Of a stretch of DNA of 64,000 bases, positions 9,072 to 19,682 are shown piece by piece. Made by a program: the position numbers and the translations under genes. Each line of letters opens with the position of its first letter. Within the stretch, counting starts at the first letter, position 1. The DNA comes from an uncultured Pseudomonadota bacterium (GTDB lineage Bacteria > Pseudomonadota > Gammaproteobacteria > Methylococcales > Methylomonadaceae), in the NCBI GenBank assembly GCA_903834465.1, contig CAILJB010000003.1:1-64000 (forward strand). The letters are read 5' to 3'. The notes under the pieces were generated by a model. That model made no database searches. It had not been told where the DNA came from and saw only the letters and a program-made list of their open reading frames with translations.

Positions 9072-9984
9072 GCGGTGCAGGTGTTTTAATCATCGGCGTA
9101 GTTAATGGCACGGGTGTGCTGTTACTCCACACAATAAGTAACTCTCGATTGCGGTCTAATAAGGCTTTGGGGGTAGCGGTAATATGGGTGATGGATTTAT
9201 TGGACGTTTGCGGAAAATCATCAACAACGCCAACCGGATAGCCGGCAGGAAATGTACCGCCTAAACCAGAAGTAATCAGCAAATCACCCGGTTGAATGTC
9301 GGCATTATTTGGTAAATAGGGCAAATTCAACTGGTTTGAAATACCACTGCCCACCGCAATGGTCAGTAAACCATTACGATTTACTTGCACCGGAATGGCG
9401 TGATTGGGATCGGTGATTAACATGATTTCAGAACTGAACGGTAACGCGCGAAATACTTGCCCGACTACACCATTTGCGTCTAAAACGGGTTGTTGTTGAT
9501 GAACACCAAAACGCGTCCCTTTATTGACGACCATAATGTGTTCATAAGGCGCGAGATTAATCGATAATAATTCGGCAATTAACACTTGTTCACCGAGCTT
9601 GAATGAATTTTCAAGCAAGGCTCGTAAACGAATATTTTCTTTTTCTAAGGCTTCAAACTTGAGTAATTGTGTTTTGTTAATTAACTGTTCTTGACGTAAC
9701 ACGCCATTTTCTTTTTTTAACGTTTCGTAACTAGTTAAGGCTTCTGAAGCGTGCGTAAATAAACTTATTGGCAAATCGACAAAATATTTTAACGGGTCAG
9801 TTAGTACCGATAATGAGGCGCGTAATGGCATTAAACGCTCACTTCGATATTCGGTAATCAATAACGCGACCGATGCAATAATTGCAATCAATAAACGCAC
9901 GTTAATCGAAGAGCCAGTCGCAAATAGAAGTTTAATAACAAATGCCTGTGTGAGAAGTTCAAAATGAAGGTTAAAAAGATTCAA
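9064..9984 (-). CDS. mreC: MreC, rod-shape-determining periplasmic scaffold
   Basis: About 300 residues: one N-terminal membrane helix (RLLIAIIASVALLI), a coiled coil (YETLKKENGVLRQEQL... to NIRLRALLE), then the beta-domain with VNKGTRFGVHQQQPVL and GLLTIAVGSGI. MreC binds PBP2 and activates the elongasome. The start is uncertain: the listed first codon is TTG, family proteins usually begin close to LLFATGSS, and no ATG lies in frame there. A GCGAGG lies more than 20 bases before the TTG, so a rare start between them is possible. Confidence 0.9.
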   Translation of the reverse strand: MNLFNLHFELLTQAFVIKLLFATGSSINVRLLIAIIASVALLITEYRSERLMPLRASLSVLTDPLKYFVDLPISLFTHASEALTSYETLKKENGVLRQEQLINKTQLLKFEALEKENIRLRALLENSFKLGEQVLIAELLSINLAPYEHIMVVNKGTRFGVHQQQPVLDANGVVGQVFRALPFSSEIMLITDPNHAIPVQVNRNGLLTIAVGSGISNQLNLPYLPNNADIQPGDLLITSGLGGTFPAGYPVGVVDDFPQTSNKSITHITATPKALLDRNRELLIVWSNSTPVPLTTPMIKTPAPHE

Positions 9985-10014
9985 AGATTTTATGCTTTGA
10001 ATCTATTACCTCGC

Positions 10015-11094
<1,080 letters not shown>

Positions 11095-11118
11095 TTACTT
11101 TAGCAATCATGCGCGTAC

Positions 11119-11147
11119 TTGAGCAAGCGATAAAGTATAGTTAATAT
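11119..11147 (+). promoter_or_regulatory. Candidate sigma-70 promoter for gatC
   Basis: A -35 box TTGAGC (11119-11124) and a -10 box TAATAT (11142-11147) are separated by 17 bp and lie about 42 bp before the gatC ATG. Prediction is by eye only. Confidence 0.45.
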
Positions 11148-11188
11148 GATAATACAAAATTCAAAAATTTTTCAGTGGAGTTAGTAAG

Positions 11189-11473
11189 ATGTTATCAGCA
11201 ACGGAAGTAAAAAAAATAGCGCATTTAGCGCGGTTAGGAATTGAAGAGGAAAATGTTGCGGCTTACGCAACCGATTTGAATGGTATTTTAACGCTGATGG
11301 AACAAATGGGCGACTTAAATACCGATGGCGTGAAGCCTATGGCACACCCGATGGATCAAATACAGCGATTGCGTGCCGATACCGTAACGGAAACAAATCA
11401 ACGGGATTATTTTCAAATTATCGCACCACAGACCGAAAATGGTTTGTATTTAGTACCAAAAGTAATCGAGTAA
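11189..11473 (+). CDS. gatC: GatC, Asp/Glu-tRNA amidotransferase subunit C
   Basis: A 94-residue protein of normal GatC length with the family pattern VKKIAHLARLGIEEE near the start and the conserved VKPMAHPMDQIQRLRAD in the middle. GatC scaffolds GatA and GatB in the complex that converts Asp-tRNA(Asn) and Glu-tRNA(Gln) to the amide forms. A GGAG (11177-11180) precedes the ATG. Normally gatA and gatB follow directly; here an AT-rich gap and two tRNA genes follow, one of them tRNA-Asn, so GatA/GatB must be encoded elsewhere if the enzyme works. Confidence 0.93.
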   Translation: MLSATEVKKIAHLARLGIEEENVAAYATDLNGILTLMEQMGDLNTDGVKPMAHPMDQIQRLRADTVTETNQRDYFQIIAPQTENGLYLVPKVIE

Positions 11474-11491
11474 TTTTTTATAATTTATTGA

Positions 11492-11541
11492 TTTAATTTT
11501 TATTTATGATTTTAATTTAAAAAAATTTCATAAAAATTAAA
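11492..11541. repeat. AT-only 12-bp inverted repeat downstream of gatC
   Basis: TTTAATTTTTAT (11492-11503) and ATAAAAATTAAA (11530-11541) form a perfect 12-bp inverted repeat with a 26-base loop. It lacks GC pairs, so it is a weak terminator at best. It sits where gatA would be expected. Confidence 0.4.
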
Positions 11542-11549
11542 ATTAACGT

Positions 11550-11578
11550 TTGACAATATCTCGATTGAAAATCATAAT
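11550..11578 (+). promoter_or_regulatory. Sigma-70 promoter for the tRNA-Arg/tRNA-Asn pair
   Basis: A perfect -35 box TTGACA (11550-11555) and a -10 box CATAAT (11573-11578) with 17-bp spacing end 14 bp before the tRNA-Arg gene. The strength fits a stable-RNA promoter. Confidence 0.7.
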
Positions 11579-11592
11579 ACACACTCTACCAC

Positions 11593-11669
11593 GCGCTTGT
11601 AGCTCAGCTGGATAGAGTAATCGGCTACGAACCGATCGGTCGGGAGTTCGAATCTCTCCAAGCGCACCA
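11593..11669 (+). tRNA. tRNA-Arg (anticodon ACG)
   Basis: A 77-base cloverleaf: acceptor GCGCTTG pairs with CAAGCGC, the anticodon stem TCGG/CCGA encloses CTACGAA (anticodon ACG at 11627-11629), the T-loop is TTCGAAT, and CCA is encoded. ACG is normally edited to inosine-CG to read CGU/CGC/CGA. Confidence 0.97.
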
Positions 11670-11683
11670 TTTAAAAAGTTTAT

Positions 11684-11759
11684 TCCCCTGTAGCTCAGCC
11701 GGTAGAGCAAATGACTGTTAATCATTGGGTCGGCGGTTCGAATCCGTCCGGGGGAGCCA
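11684..11759 (+). tRNA. tRNA-Asn (anticodon GTT)
   Basis: A 76-base cloverleaf: acceptor TCCCCTG pairs with CGGGGGA (one G-U), anticodon loop CTGTTAA with GTT at 11717-11719, T-loop TTCGAAT, CCA encoded. It lies 14 bp after tRNA-Arg in the same transcript. tRNA-Asn is a substrate of the GatCAB route, whose gatC is just upstream. Confidence 0.97.
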
Positions 11760-11766
11760 ATAAAAG

Positions 11767-11798
11767 AAAGCCCCGTAACTTAGTTACGGGGCTTTTTT
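11767..11798 (+). terminator. Intrinsic terminator after the tRNA pair
   Basis: A 13-bp perfect stem, AAAGCCCCGTAAC with GTTACGGGGCTTT, a 3-base loop and a following T run. It ends the tRNA transcript and, because it is nearly symmetric with A-rich upstream sequence, may also serve the convergent dksA-like gene. Confidence 0.9.
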
Positions 11799-11819
11799 AT
11801 TGCTTGTCAAAAAAGTGTT

Positions 11820-12164
11820 TTAGCCTTTCTCTGCCAAACTCGCACACTTAATACATTGCGCTAAATACGGTACCACTTTCAAACGTTCAGGGTTAATCGC
11901 CTCGCCACACGTCTGGCAGATGTCATAATTACCGTTGTCAATTCGCACAATCGCTTGTTTAATTGCTGCAATTTCTACCCGCGCCGAATTACCCAAATAA
12001 TCTTGCACGTCATTATTTTCATTTTGCGTTGCTTGTTCTTCTGAATCTTTTTCTACGTCTTCATCTGCATGACGAACATCTTGCGTAATAGTTGTCAATC
12101 GGTCGTCTAATTCTTCCAACATCGCAATTAAATTTTGGCGTACATCATCATAATTTTTATCCAC
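11820..12164 (-). CDS. DksA/TraR family zinc-finger protein
   Basis: A 114-residue protein with a C-terminal C4 zinc finger (CQTCGEAINPERL ... CIKC) and an N-terminal acidic coiled-coil-like region. DksA-family proteins insert into the RNA polymerase secondary channel and adjust initiation, often with ppGpp. It is shorter than E. coli DksA (151 residues), so it is better seen as a DksA-like paralogue. A TATAAT at 12206-12211 on the minus strand lies upstream but has no good -35. Confidence 0.85.
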   Translation of the reverse strand: MDKNYDDVRQNLIAMLEELDDRLTTITQDVRHADEDVEKDSEEQATQNENNDVQDYLGNSARVEIAAIKQAIVRIDNGNYDICQTCGEAINPERLKVVPYLAQCIKCASLAEKG

Positions 12165-12269
12165 TGTATTCTCCTTTTTTGTTCAGTTTGGCTAATGTGG
12201 CGCGAATTATAGCGTAATAAACATTTACCAAACGCTATTTCAACGCCATAATTTCGCCAGTTTACCTAA

Positions 12270-13241
<972 letters not shown>

Positions 13242-13247
13242 ACGTTC

Positions 13248-13955
13248 ATGAAACTTACCGTTCTTGATTCTGCAAATCCACGCCAACCCTTTCCTCCATT
13301 GAAGAATGCGTTGCACGAACCAAATGGTTTACTGGCAGTGGGTGGTTGTTTATCGAGTGAACGGTTAATCAATGCGTATCGACACGGTGTTTTTCCGTGG
13401 TTTAGTGGCGACGAACCTATTTTGTGGTGGTCGCCCAATCCACGTTTGGTGTTATTTCCTGAAAAATTAGTGACTTCAAAACGACTTGCAAAAACGTTAC
13501 GCCAAAATAAATTTATCGTAACGTTTAACCAAGCATTCGATTCCGTCATTGCAAAATGTGCTGAAGTGCGTGCAAATGCTGAAGGTACTTGGATTAGTGA
13601 CGATATTCAACGCGCTTATTCGCAATTACATCGTGAAGGTGTCGCGCATTCTGTCGAAACGTGGCGTGATGGTGAATTAGTGGGTGGTTTATACGGCATT
13701 GCGTTAGGGAAAATCTTTTTTGGCGAGTCAATGTTTCACACACAAACCGATGCCTCAAAAATCGCTTTTACACATTGTGTTAAACAATTACAAGCGTGGG
13801 ATTTTCAACTTATTGATTGCCAAGTTTACAGTGAACATTTAGTTAGTTTAGGCGCGGAAGAAATTTCCAGAGACGCATTTTCACATTTACTCACAACACA
13901 TTGTGCAGATTTTACTCCGACAAATGCGTGGATTTGCACGCAACAAACAGGATAA
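13248..13955 (+). CDS. aat: Leucyl/phenylalanyl-tRNA-protein transferase
   Basis: A 235-residue Aat enzyme that adds Leu or Phe to proteins with N-terminal Arg or Lys, feeding the ClpS/ClpAP N-end rule. The family signatures FPPLKNALHEPNGLLAVGG, the YRHGVFPWF region, PILWWSPNPR and KIFFGESMFH are present. It follows trxB closely and is probably cotranscribed. Confidence 0.95.
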   Translation: MKLTVLDSANPRQPFPPLKNALHEPNGLLAVGGCLSSERLINAYRHGVFPWFSGDEPILWWSPNPRLVLFPEKLVTSKRLAKTLRQNKFIVTFNQAFDSVIAKCAEVRANAEGTWISDDIQRAYSQLHREGVAHSVETWRDGELVGGLYGIALGKIFFGESMFHTQTDASKIAFTHCVKQLQAWDFQLIDCQVYSEHLVSLGAEEISRDAFSHLLTTHCADFTPTNAWICTQQTG

Positions 13956-14008
13956 CTGCTACAATAATGCCATTCTAAAAATCTTTTTTTGTTGAATAAT
14001 ATCCAATT

Positions 14009-15019
14009 ATGAATTCTTTAGCCGCAAAGCAAATTTTTTCGTGGATGCTACGATTATCTGCTCAACAAGATTATCAATCGCTTACCCACGAATTTTTAGA
14101 CATACTCAAAGAAAATGCGTGTATCAACGAGGTGAGCGGCTATGAAATTTACAATCATAAACGCAAGGTTTCTGATGCTGAAATTATCGATGAGCGTTTA
14201 ATTCGCCGTTTTCCGCTTGATTTCACGAAAGAAGATGACGCGGAAGATAACGCATACGTTAGCAATGCAGACCATGTTATTGGCGTTTCTACGAATGAAG
14301 CAGACGCGCAAGGTTTTTGCTCATGGGCAATTTTAACCGTGAAAGGTGGAAATGGTCCCGATCGTGCCGTGTTAGTTGAAGGTAAATTAGATACGCATGC
14401 TCTGGAAATGTTGCAAAATCTGCGTGAAGTGTATCAAAACTTAGTTGTTTTGCACGATGCCAAAGAACGTGACGTATTAACTACTTTGCCAAATCGCCAA
14501 TCTCTTGATGCTCGGTTAATGCAAGTGTGTCAGCATTATTGCAACCATCCTATTATCGATAAAATCAATGATAAAAGTTCATGGCTTGCTATTCTTGACA
14601 TCGATCATTTTAAACGTGTCAACGACAACTTTGGACATTTGTACGGTGACGAGGTGTTGCTTATTTTTAGTCAGATGATGGGCAGGAAATTTCGTTATAA
14701 CGATTTTCTGTTTCGTTTTGGCGGTGAAGAATTTGTGGTGGTTTTAAATTTAGCCACCCAAGACATGGCACTTGCGGCATTTAACCGTTTTCGTGCCGCT
14801 GTTGAAGCCTATCATTTCCCAACGGTTGGTAAAGTGACCGTCAGCATTGGTGTAACACATATTGACCAAACGGCAATGCCAAGTAATTTGTTAGATCGTG
14901 CCGATAAAGCCCTTTACTACGCCAAAGAACACGGACGAAATCAAGTTGTGGTTTATGAATTAACTCCCGAATTAGTCGCCAGCGAATCTGACGATGTTGG
15001 GGAGATTGAATTATTTTAA
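14009..15019 (+). CDS. Diguanylate cyclase (GGDEF domain)
   Basis: A 336-residue soluble protein. Residues about 1-150 form an unrecognised sensor-like region with no membrane helix. The C-terminal 170 residues are a GGDEF domain: LTTLPNRQSL, LDIDHFKRVNDNFGHLYGD and the active site RFGGEEFVVV. A product-inhibition I-site RxxD (RYND) lies five residues before GGEEF, so the enzyme looks catalytically competent and feedback-controlled. It stands alone between aat and the sugar dehydrogenase gene. Confidence 0.9.
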   Translation: MNSLAAKQIFSWMLRLSAQQDYQSLTHEFLDILKENACINEVSGYEIYNHKRKVSDAEIIDERLIRRFPLDFTKEDDAEDNAYVSNADHVIGVSTNEADAQGFCSWAILTVKGGNGPDRAVLVEGKLDTHALEMLQNLREVYQNLVVLHDAKERDVLTTLPNRQSLDARLMQVCQHYCNHPIIDKINDKSSWLAILDIDHFKRVNDNFGHLYGDEVLLIFSQMMGRKFRYNDFLFRFGGEEFVVVLNLATQDMALAAFNRFRAAVEAYHFPTVGKVTVSIGVTHIDQTAMPSNLLDRADKALYYAKEHGRNQVVVYELTPELVASESDDVGEIELF

Positions 15020-15029
15020 GGATTTTTAA

Positions 15030-15959
15030 ATGCAAAAATTAAAATGCGCCGTTATCGGCACGGGTTATCTGGGTAAGTTTCACGCTGAAAAATATGCAAA
15101 CTTGCCAGATTGTGAATTAGTCGCTGTCGTCGATATAAACCCAGAAACCGCTCAAACGATTGCTGAGAAACATGGCGCACAAGCTCTCACAGACTACAGC
15201 ACACTTTTGGGTAACGTTGATGCGGTCAGCATTGTCGTGCCAACTACGTTGCATTATCAAGTTGCCAAAGATTTTTTAAATGCCGGTTCACACGTTTTAA
15301 TTGAAAAACCGATTACCACGACTGTTGAACAAGCTGACGAATTGATTGCCATCGCCAAAGAAAAAAATTTGATTCTGCAAGTGGGACATTTAGAGCGTTT
15401 CAATCCTGCCGTTCTCGCACTCGATAAAGACGAAAAACCATTATTTATTGAATCGCACCGTCTATCGCCCTTTAATCCGCGTGCGAATGATGTCAGCGTG
15501 GTGTTGGATTTAATGATTCATGACATCGATATTATTTTAGCGTTAGTCGATTCTGAAATTGAACGTATCGATGCGAGTGGCACACCCGTCTTAACGAAAG
15601 GCACTGACATTGCGAATGCGCGTTTAACTTTCAAAAATGGGTGTGTCGCAAACGTGACCGCAAGCCGAATCAGCATGAAACTCGAACGTAAAATGCGTTT
15701 ATTTAGACCCAGTTCTTATGCGTCAGTCGATTTCCAAAATCGCATTTTGCAAAAATATCACACCGGCGACAAAGAAATGTTCCCTGGCGTGCCTGAAATT
15801 GTCAGTGAAGAAGCCACTTTTGAAACCAGCGATGCACTTCTAGCCGAAATTGAACAATTTGTGGATTGCATTCAAACCGGAAAACAGCCATTAGTTACAG
15901 GCGATGCGGCGCGTTTAGCGTTAGCGACAGCTATTCAAATTACACAATTATTAAACTAA
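15030..15959 (+). CDS. Gfo/Idh/MocA family NAD-dependent sugar dehydrogenase (GnnA-like)
   Basis: A 309-residue oxidoreductase with an N-terminal Rossmann motif (VIGTGYLGKFHAEKYA), the family motif LIEKPITTT (cofactor/substrate lysine) and a C-terminal sheet domain. The next gene is a DegT-type aminotransferase 16 bp away. Such pairs make 3-amino sugars by oxidising then transaminating a UDP-sugar; GnnA/GnnB make the UDP-diamino sugar for amide-rich lipid A in Acidithiobacillus and Leptospira. That specific role is inference; WbpB-like O-antigen chemistry is an alternative. Confidence 0.82.
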   Translation: MQKLKCAVIGTGYLGKFHAEKYANLPDCELVAVVDINPETAQTIAEKHGAQALTDYSTLLGNVDAVSIVVPTTLHYQVAKDFLNAGSHVLIEKPITTTVEQADELIAIAKEKNLILQVGHLERFNPAVLALDKDEKPLFIESHRLSPFNPRANDVSVVLDLMIHDIDIILALVDSEIERIDASGTPVLTKGTDIANARLTFKNGCVANVTASRISMKLERKMRLFRPSSYASVDFQNRILQKYHTGDKEMFPGVPEIVSEEATFETSDALLAEIEQFVDCIQTGKQPLVTGDAARLALATAIQITQLLN

Positions 15960-15975
15960 AGGAAAACTAATCACC

Positions 15976-17070
15976 ATGATTCCAATGGTCAACCTCAAGG
16001 CGCAATACGCCGAAATTAAAGACGAAGTCGAACGCGGTTTAGCCGAAACAATTGAAAATTGCAGCTTCATTTTAGGCGCGAATGTGCAAGCCTTTGAACG
16101 TGAAGCCGCCGAATATCTTGGCGTAAAACACGCAATTGGCGTGGCTTCTGGCACAGATGCGTTGCATTTGGCGTTAATTGCTGAAGGTATCAAAGCTGGC
16201 GATGAAGTCATTACCACACCATTCACGTTTATTGCGACTGCCGAAGCAATTAAATATGTTGGCGCAATTCCGGTGTTTGTCGATATTGACCCGCGCACAT
16301 TTAACATTTGCCCAAAAGCCATTGAAGCCGCAATTACGCCAAAAACCAAAGCGGTAATGCCGGTGCATTTGTTTGGACAACCCGCAGATATGAGCGCGAT
16401 TTCGGCAATTTGTGAAAAACATAATTTAAAATTGATTGAAGATTGTTGCCAATCATTTGGCGCAACGGTTAATGGTAAACAAACCGGTGGAATTGGTCAT
16501 GCGGCGGGATTTAGTTTTTTCCCTAGCAAAAACTTAGGGGCGTTTGGCGACGGCGGTTTGGCGACCACAAATTGCGATAAAGCGGCGGCGAAAATTCGCC
16601 AGCTTCGTAATCACGGTTCAGATGTGCGTTATTACCACGACATTATTGGTTACAACAGCCGTTTAGACGAAATGCAAGCCGTCGTGTTACGCGCAAAATT
16701 GAAACATATTGACAAATACAATCAAGAACGTCGTCGTGTGGCGCATTTGTATTCGGAATTACTTGCAGGTTTGCCACTCGAAACGCCGTTTGAAGATGGT
16801 TGTGGCGAACACGTTTATCATCAATACACGTTGCTTTGCGACAGACGCGATGACGTGATGGCAGCGTTGCAAGCCAAACAAATCGGTTGTGCGGTTTATT
16901 ATCCTGTACCGTTGCATCAACAAAATGCGTTTAAAGAAGAATGCAATGGTATGGTTTTGCCTGTAACTGAATCGGTTGCCGCACGGTGTTTTTCGTTGCC
17001 GATTTGTCCGTATTTGAAAAATGAAGAGATTGAAGAAATCGTCTCTGTTATTCGTAGCGTTTTAGCGTAA
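15976..17070 (+). CDS. DegT/DnrJ/EryC1 family sugar aminotransferase (GnnB-like)
   Basis: A 364-residue PLP-dependent sugar aminotransferase. It begins MIPMVNLKAQYAEIKDEV, with GVASGTDALHLAL for cofactor binding, and the lysine of FSFFPSKNLGAFGDGG as Schiff base; YNSRLDEMQAVVL is also typical. It should transaminate the 3-keto sugar produced by the dehydrogenase just upstream. Candidate product: UDP-2-acetamido-3-amino-sugar for lipid A or O-antigen (inference). Confidence 0.85.
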   Translation: MIPMVNLKAQYAEIKDEVERGLAETIENCSFILGANVQAFEREAAEYLGVKHAIGVASGTDALHLALIAEGIKAGDEVITTPFTFIATAEAIKYVGAIPVFVDIDPRTFNICPKAIEAAITPKTKAVMPVHLFGQPADMSAISAICEKHNLKLIEDCCQSFGATVNGKQTGGIGHAAGFSFFPSKNLGAFGDGGLATTNCDKAAAKIRQLRNHGSDVRYYHDIIGYNSRLDEMQAVVLRAKLKHIDKYNQERRRVAHLYSELLAGLPLETPFEDGCGEHVYHQYTLLCDRRDDVMAALQAKQIGCAVYYPVPLHQQNAFKEECNGMVLPVTESVAARCFSLPICPYLKNEEIEEIVSVIRSVLA

Positions 17071-17078
17071 AAACCGAA

Positions 17079-17750
17079 TTATCGAACTGCGCTGCGAATC
17101 ATTTGCAGCGCGTTCACGTCTAATTGTTCCGTTCTATTATTTTCAGCGCATAACGCGCCACGAAAACCTAAATAATCTGCGCCAAACAGCAACAACGCCG
17201 CAATATTTTCCAAACGTAACGAACCTGCTAAACCACAAATCAATTGCTGGTTTTTAGAAAGTTCAACAAATTCGGCAATCGTTTCATTCGTCATTACTTG
17301 CGTTAATGAACCGTTTTGTTTGTGCATTGTATCGAGCATGACACCAGCAAAACCCGCTTTTTTCAATTCTGAAATAATTGCAAAATCCGGTTGCGTATCG
17401 GCAAATAACACCGCAATCAATTTTGTGTTTTGTGTTAAATCAGCGAGTTTTTGCACAATTTCAAACCAATCGCCGTCAGGAAAAAAACCGATTTTGACAA
17501 AATCCACGCCTGTTTTAGCCATATCTGAAACAGCGTTAAAAATGATGTCAGCATCCATCGGCAAATCACCAACCGTCGCACTAACAACGCAACGTCTGTT
17601 TATGTTTTCTACGATTTCTGCAACATCATTGATGGATAATGCGCCTAATGCACCAAATTCAGGTTGTTTTAAATCGATAATATCGACGTTGGCATTTAAA
17701 ACGCGTTGTGTTTCGGACAAATTTTTAACGCTGGCGAGCATTCCCGTCAT
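17079..17750 (-). CDS. mfnB: MfnB-like (5-formylfuran-3-yl)methyl phosphate synthase
   Basis: A 223-residue TIM-barrel protein of the former DUF556 family. MfnB makes the furan precursor of methanofuran from two glyceraldehyde-3-phosphate molecules; methylotrophic bacteria use it for methylofuran. The signature DIIDLKQPEFGALGAL carries the expected N-terminal active-site lysine (about residue 28), and FVKIGFF supplies a second conserved lysine. Its start overlaps the DUF447 gene by 4 bp. The C-terminal GLAGSLRLENI/DYLGFRGALC is also characteristic. No methanogen-like codon bias is seen. Confidence 0.88.
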   Translation of the reverse strand: MTGMLASVKNLSETQRVLNANVDIIDLKQPEFGALGALSINDVAEIVENINRRCVVSATVGDLPMDADIIFNAVSDMAKTGVDFVKIGFFPDGDWFEIVQKLADLTQNTKLIAVLFADTQPDFAIISELKKAGFAGVMLDTMHKQNGSLTQVMTNETIAEFVELSKNQQLICGLAGSLRLENIAALLLFGADYLGFRGALCAENNRTEQLDVNALQMIRSAVR

Positions 17751-18292
17751 TTTGAATTCTCCGCTTTAAACGTTTCAATTTTTTCCATTAACCAATTCCA
17801 TGCTTCTAATTCTCGTTCGCCAGCCGTTTTATCTAAGCCAATTTTTAAATAGGTAATTTCGCTGTCGATTTTTTCGATTGGCAACATGTGTAAACGACTG
17901 ACTAAAATCGACGCTTCTAAAACCGAATACTGGGCGCGATTAAAACCCATGAATGGCGCGTGATTGACGGTGTTTAAAATTTTGCAAATTAACGTTGGGC
18001 GCGTGTCATCCTCTTCAACACGCACTAATTCGACTTCGCTGTGTGCCAACGCGCCATCTAAAATCAAACCGTTTAAAATCCAATCACGTCGCCCCGTTAA
18101 ACATCCTGCGAAAACACGCACGTCATCGCAATAATTTAAAACCGCTTTTTTTGTTTCGAGCAAATTCGCTAAGGTAGTTGACGGTTTAAACGGCAAAATG
18201 TGAATTTCATCGTCAAAAATATGCACGCCCATCGGTGCAAGATGCACAACACCTGCGGTATTTTGCGTTGTTACAATCACTTCGTTAATCAT
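17747..18292 (-). CDS. DUF447 family protein, C1-cofactor cluster
   Basis: A 181-residue protein of the DUF447 family found in archaea and H4MPT-using bacteria. It shows a flavin-reductase-like split-barrel pattern (APMGVHIFDDEIHILPFKPSTT, then TGRRDWILNG). It overlaps both neighbours (8 bp with the DHPS-like gene, 4 bp with mfnB), so it is part of one operon. Its exact step in H4MPT or methylofuran synthesis is not established. Confidence 0.82.
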   Translation of the reverse strand: MINEVIVTTQNTAGVVHLAPMGVHIFDDEIHILPFKPSTTLANLLETKKAVLNYCDDVRVFAGCLTGRRDWILNGLILDGALAHSEVELVRVEEDDTRPTLICKILNTVNHAPFMGFNRAQYSVLEASILVSRLHMLPIEKIDSEITYLKIGLDKTAGERELEAWNWLMEKIETFKAENSK

Positions 18293-19682
18293 TGTGTTTT
18301 TTTAAAGTTGTTCCAACGGGTTTAAAGGTATGCAAATCAACGTCCGATTCTTCTGAATCCACAGCACAGCCCCAATCTAAAGCTTGGTCTTGATTAAAAC
18401 GTTTGCCTAATTTTTGGGCAATTTCAGCACGAGCGAGTTCCACACCCAAATAAAACGCATGACCGCCATCATTTTCAACGCCTAATTTGGGAAATAATTC
18501 AAACGGGTCAGTTGCGCTGTGAAAACCATCACGATTAAAAATATGCACGCCTTCGGAACTGATTTGTACGCGATAACTGGGATCTTTGATTTGCGCGGCG
18601 AGGTCTTGAATTTCGCTTAACGAATAAGGGAACGCCGTGGGTTCATGCAACGCCATCAAACCTGCATTGATATGTTTTGGCAAGGTGTCATGTTCTTTGG
18701 CGGCAAACATAATGCGCCGTGCTAAATCGGCTTCTTTAATGGCGCGAGAAGCATGGCGGCTCACTTCGGTAGCCAGAATATGATTGATGTTAAGCTCTGA
18801 ACAAATCCCTAAAAGCAACGTATTCATGCCAACGGTATCAGCGTGCGTGAGTTCGGTGATATTTCCGACACCTAGCATCATTTCAACATCAGGGTGATTT
18901 TTTCGCACTTCGTGATAACGCACAATCGATACCGTAAAACCAAAATGAATCGGGTCTAAAATTGGGTCAACGATAAACGGCTTATTTTTCGCCTGCATTT
19001 TTGCAATCGCGCGGTCGAGCGAGGCTAAATCTTCGTGCGTTTCGGGAATGATAATTGGCGTAGCGTTCACTTCGTCCGCAATCCACAACGTGCTTTCGTG
19101 TAAACTGAGTAAATAATCTGCGCCAGCTTTTCCGCCACGCAATAAATCTTCCGTTTCGAGTGAATCCAAACTGACTAAAAAATTCGCTTGTTTTAACGCT
19201 GCAATTGCTTCTTCCATGTGAGGGAAATCGGTGCTGGGTAAACAGCCTAAATCAATCACATCTGCGCCATTTTTTCGATAATACAACGCACGATTGAGAA
19301 TTTCAGGAACGGTTAAATTAGGCGCGTCGGTGATTTCAGCAAAGATTTTGACGCTGTAACGACTTAAATCGACATTCTGAATTTTTTTACCAAAAAACAG
19401 AGGTAAATCTTTGACTTCGTCCGTGCCACGTTCGACGGGGATGCCTAATTTTTCAGAAAGTGCGACCAAATCGCCACGGCATCGACCAGGTACGATGATT
19501 TTTGTTGCGCCAAAGGTGTCTTTTAATTTGCGCTCAATCATGTCGGCGGTCATCAATGCCGCGACTTTCAAACCTAATTGATGCACTTTGTAAGAAAAAT
19601 CAGGCTGCATTTTTTCCAAAACGCTACGCAACTGTTTTTCAGCCAACGAACCAGTTAAAAATAAAATGCGTTCTTCGCTCAT
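18285..19682 (-). CDS. Dihydropteroate-synthase-related protein (DUF6513/TIGR00284)
   Basis: A 465-residue protein: an N-terminal DUF6513-like part (LFLTGSLAEKQLRSVLEKM), then a dihydropteroate-synthase-like barrel with GADVIDLGCLPSTDFP and NKPFIVDPILDPIHFGFT. In H4MPT-containing organisms this family is proposed to take part in methanopterin assembly, by analogy with pterin coupling in folate synthesis. It overlaps the flavoprotein gene by 4 bp upstream. Confidence 0.85.
   Translation of the reverse strand: MSEERILFLTGSLAEKQLRSVLEKMQPDFSYKVHQLGLKVAALMTADMIERKLKDTFGATKIIVPGRCRGDLVALSEKLGIPVERGTDEVKDLPLFFGKKIQNVDLSRYSVKIFAEITDAPNLTVPEILNRALYYRKNGADVIDLGCLPSTDFPHMEEAIAALKQANFLVSLDSLETEDLLRGGKAGADYLLSLHESTLWIADEVNATPIIIPETHEDLASLDRAIAKMQAKNKPFIVDPILDPIHFGFTVSIVRYHEVRKNHPDVEMMLGVGNITELTHADTVGMNTLLLGICSELNINHILATEVSRHASRAIKEADLARRIMFAAKEHDTLPKHINAGLMALHEPTAFPYSLSEIQDLAAQIKDPSYRVQISSEGVHIFNRDGFHSATDPFELFPKLGVENDGGHAFYLGVELARAEIAQKLGKRFNQDQALDWGCAVDSEESDVDLHTFKPVGTTLKKHND

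Noticed and set aside
11543-11725. 60-codon minus-strand frame across the tRNA genes
   Set aside because: It is the antisense of two clear tRNA genes; such frames are a known source of spurious proteins.
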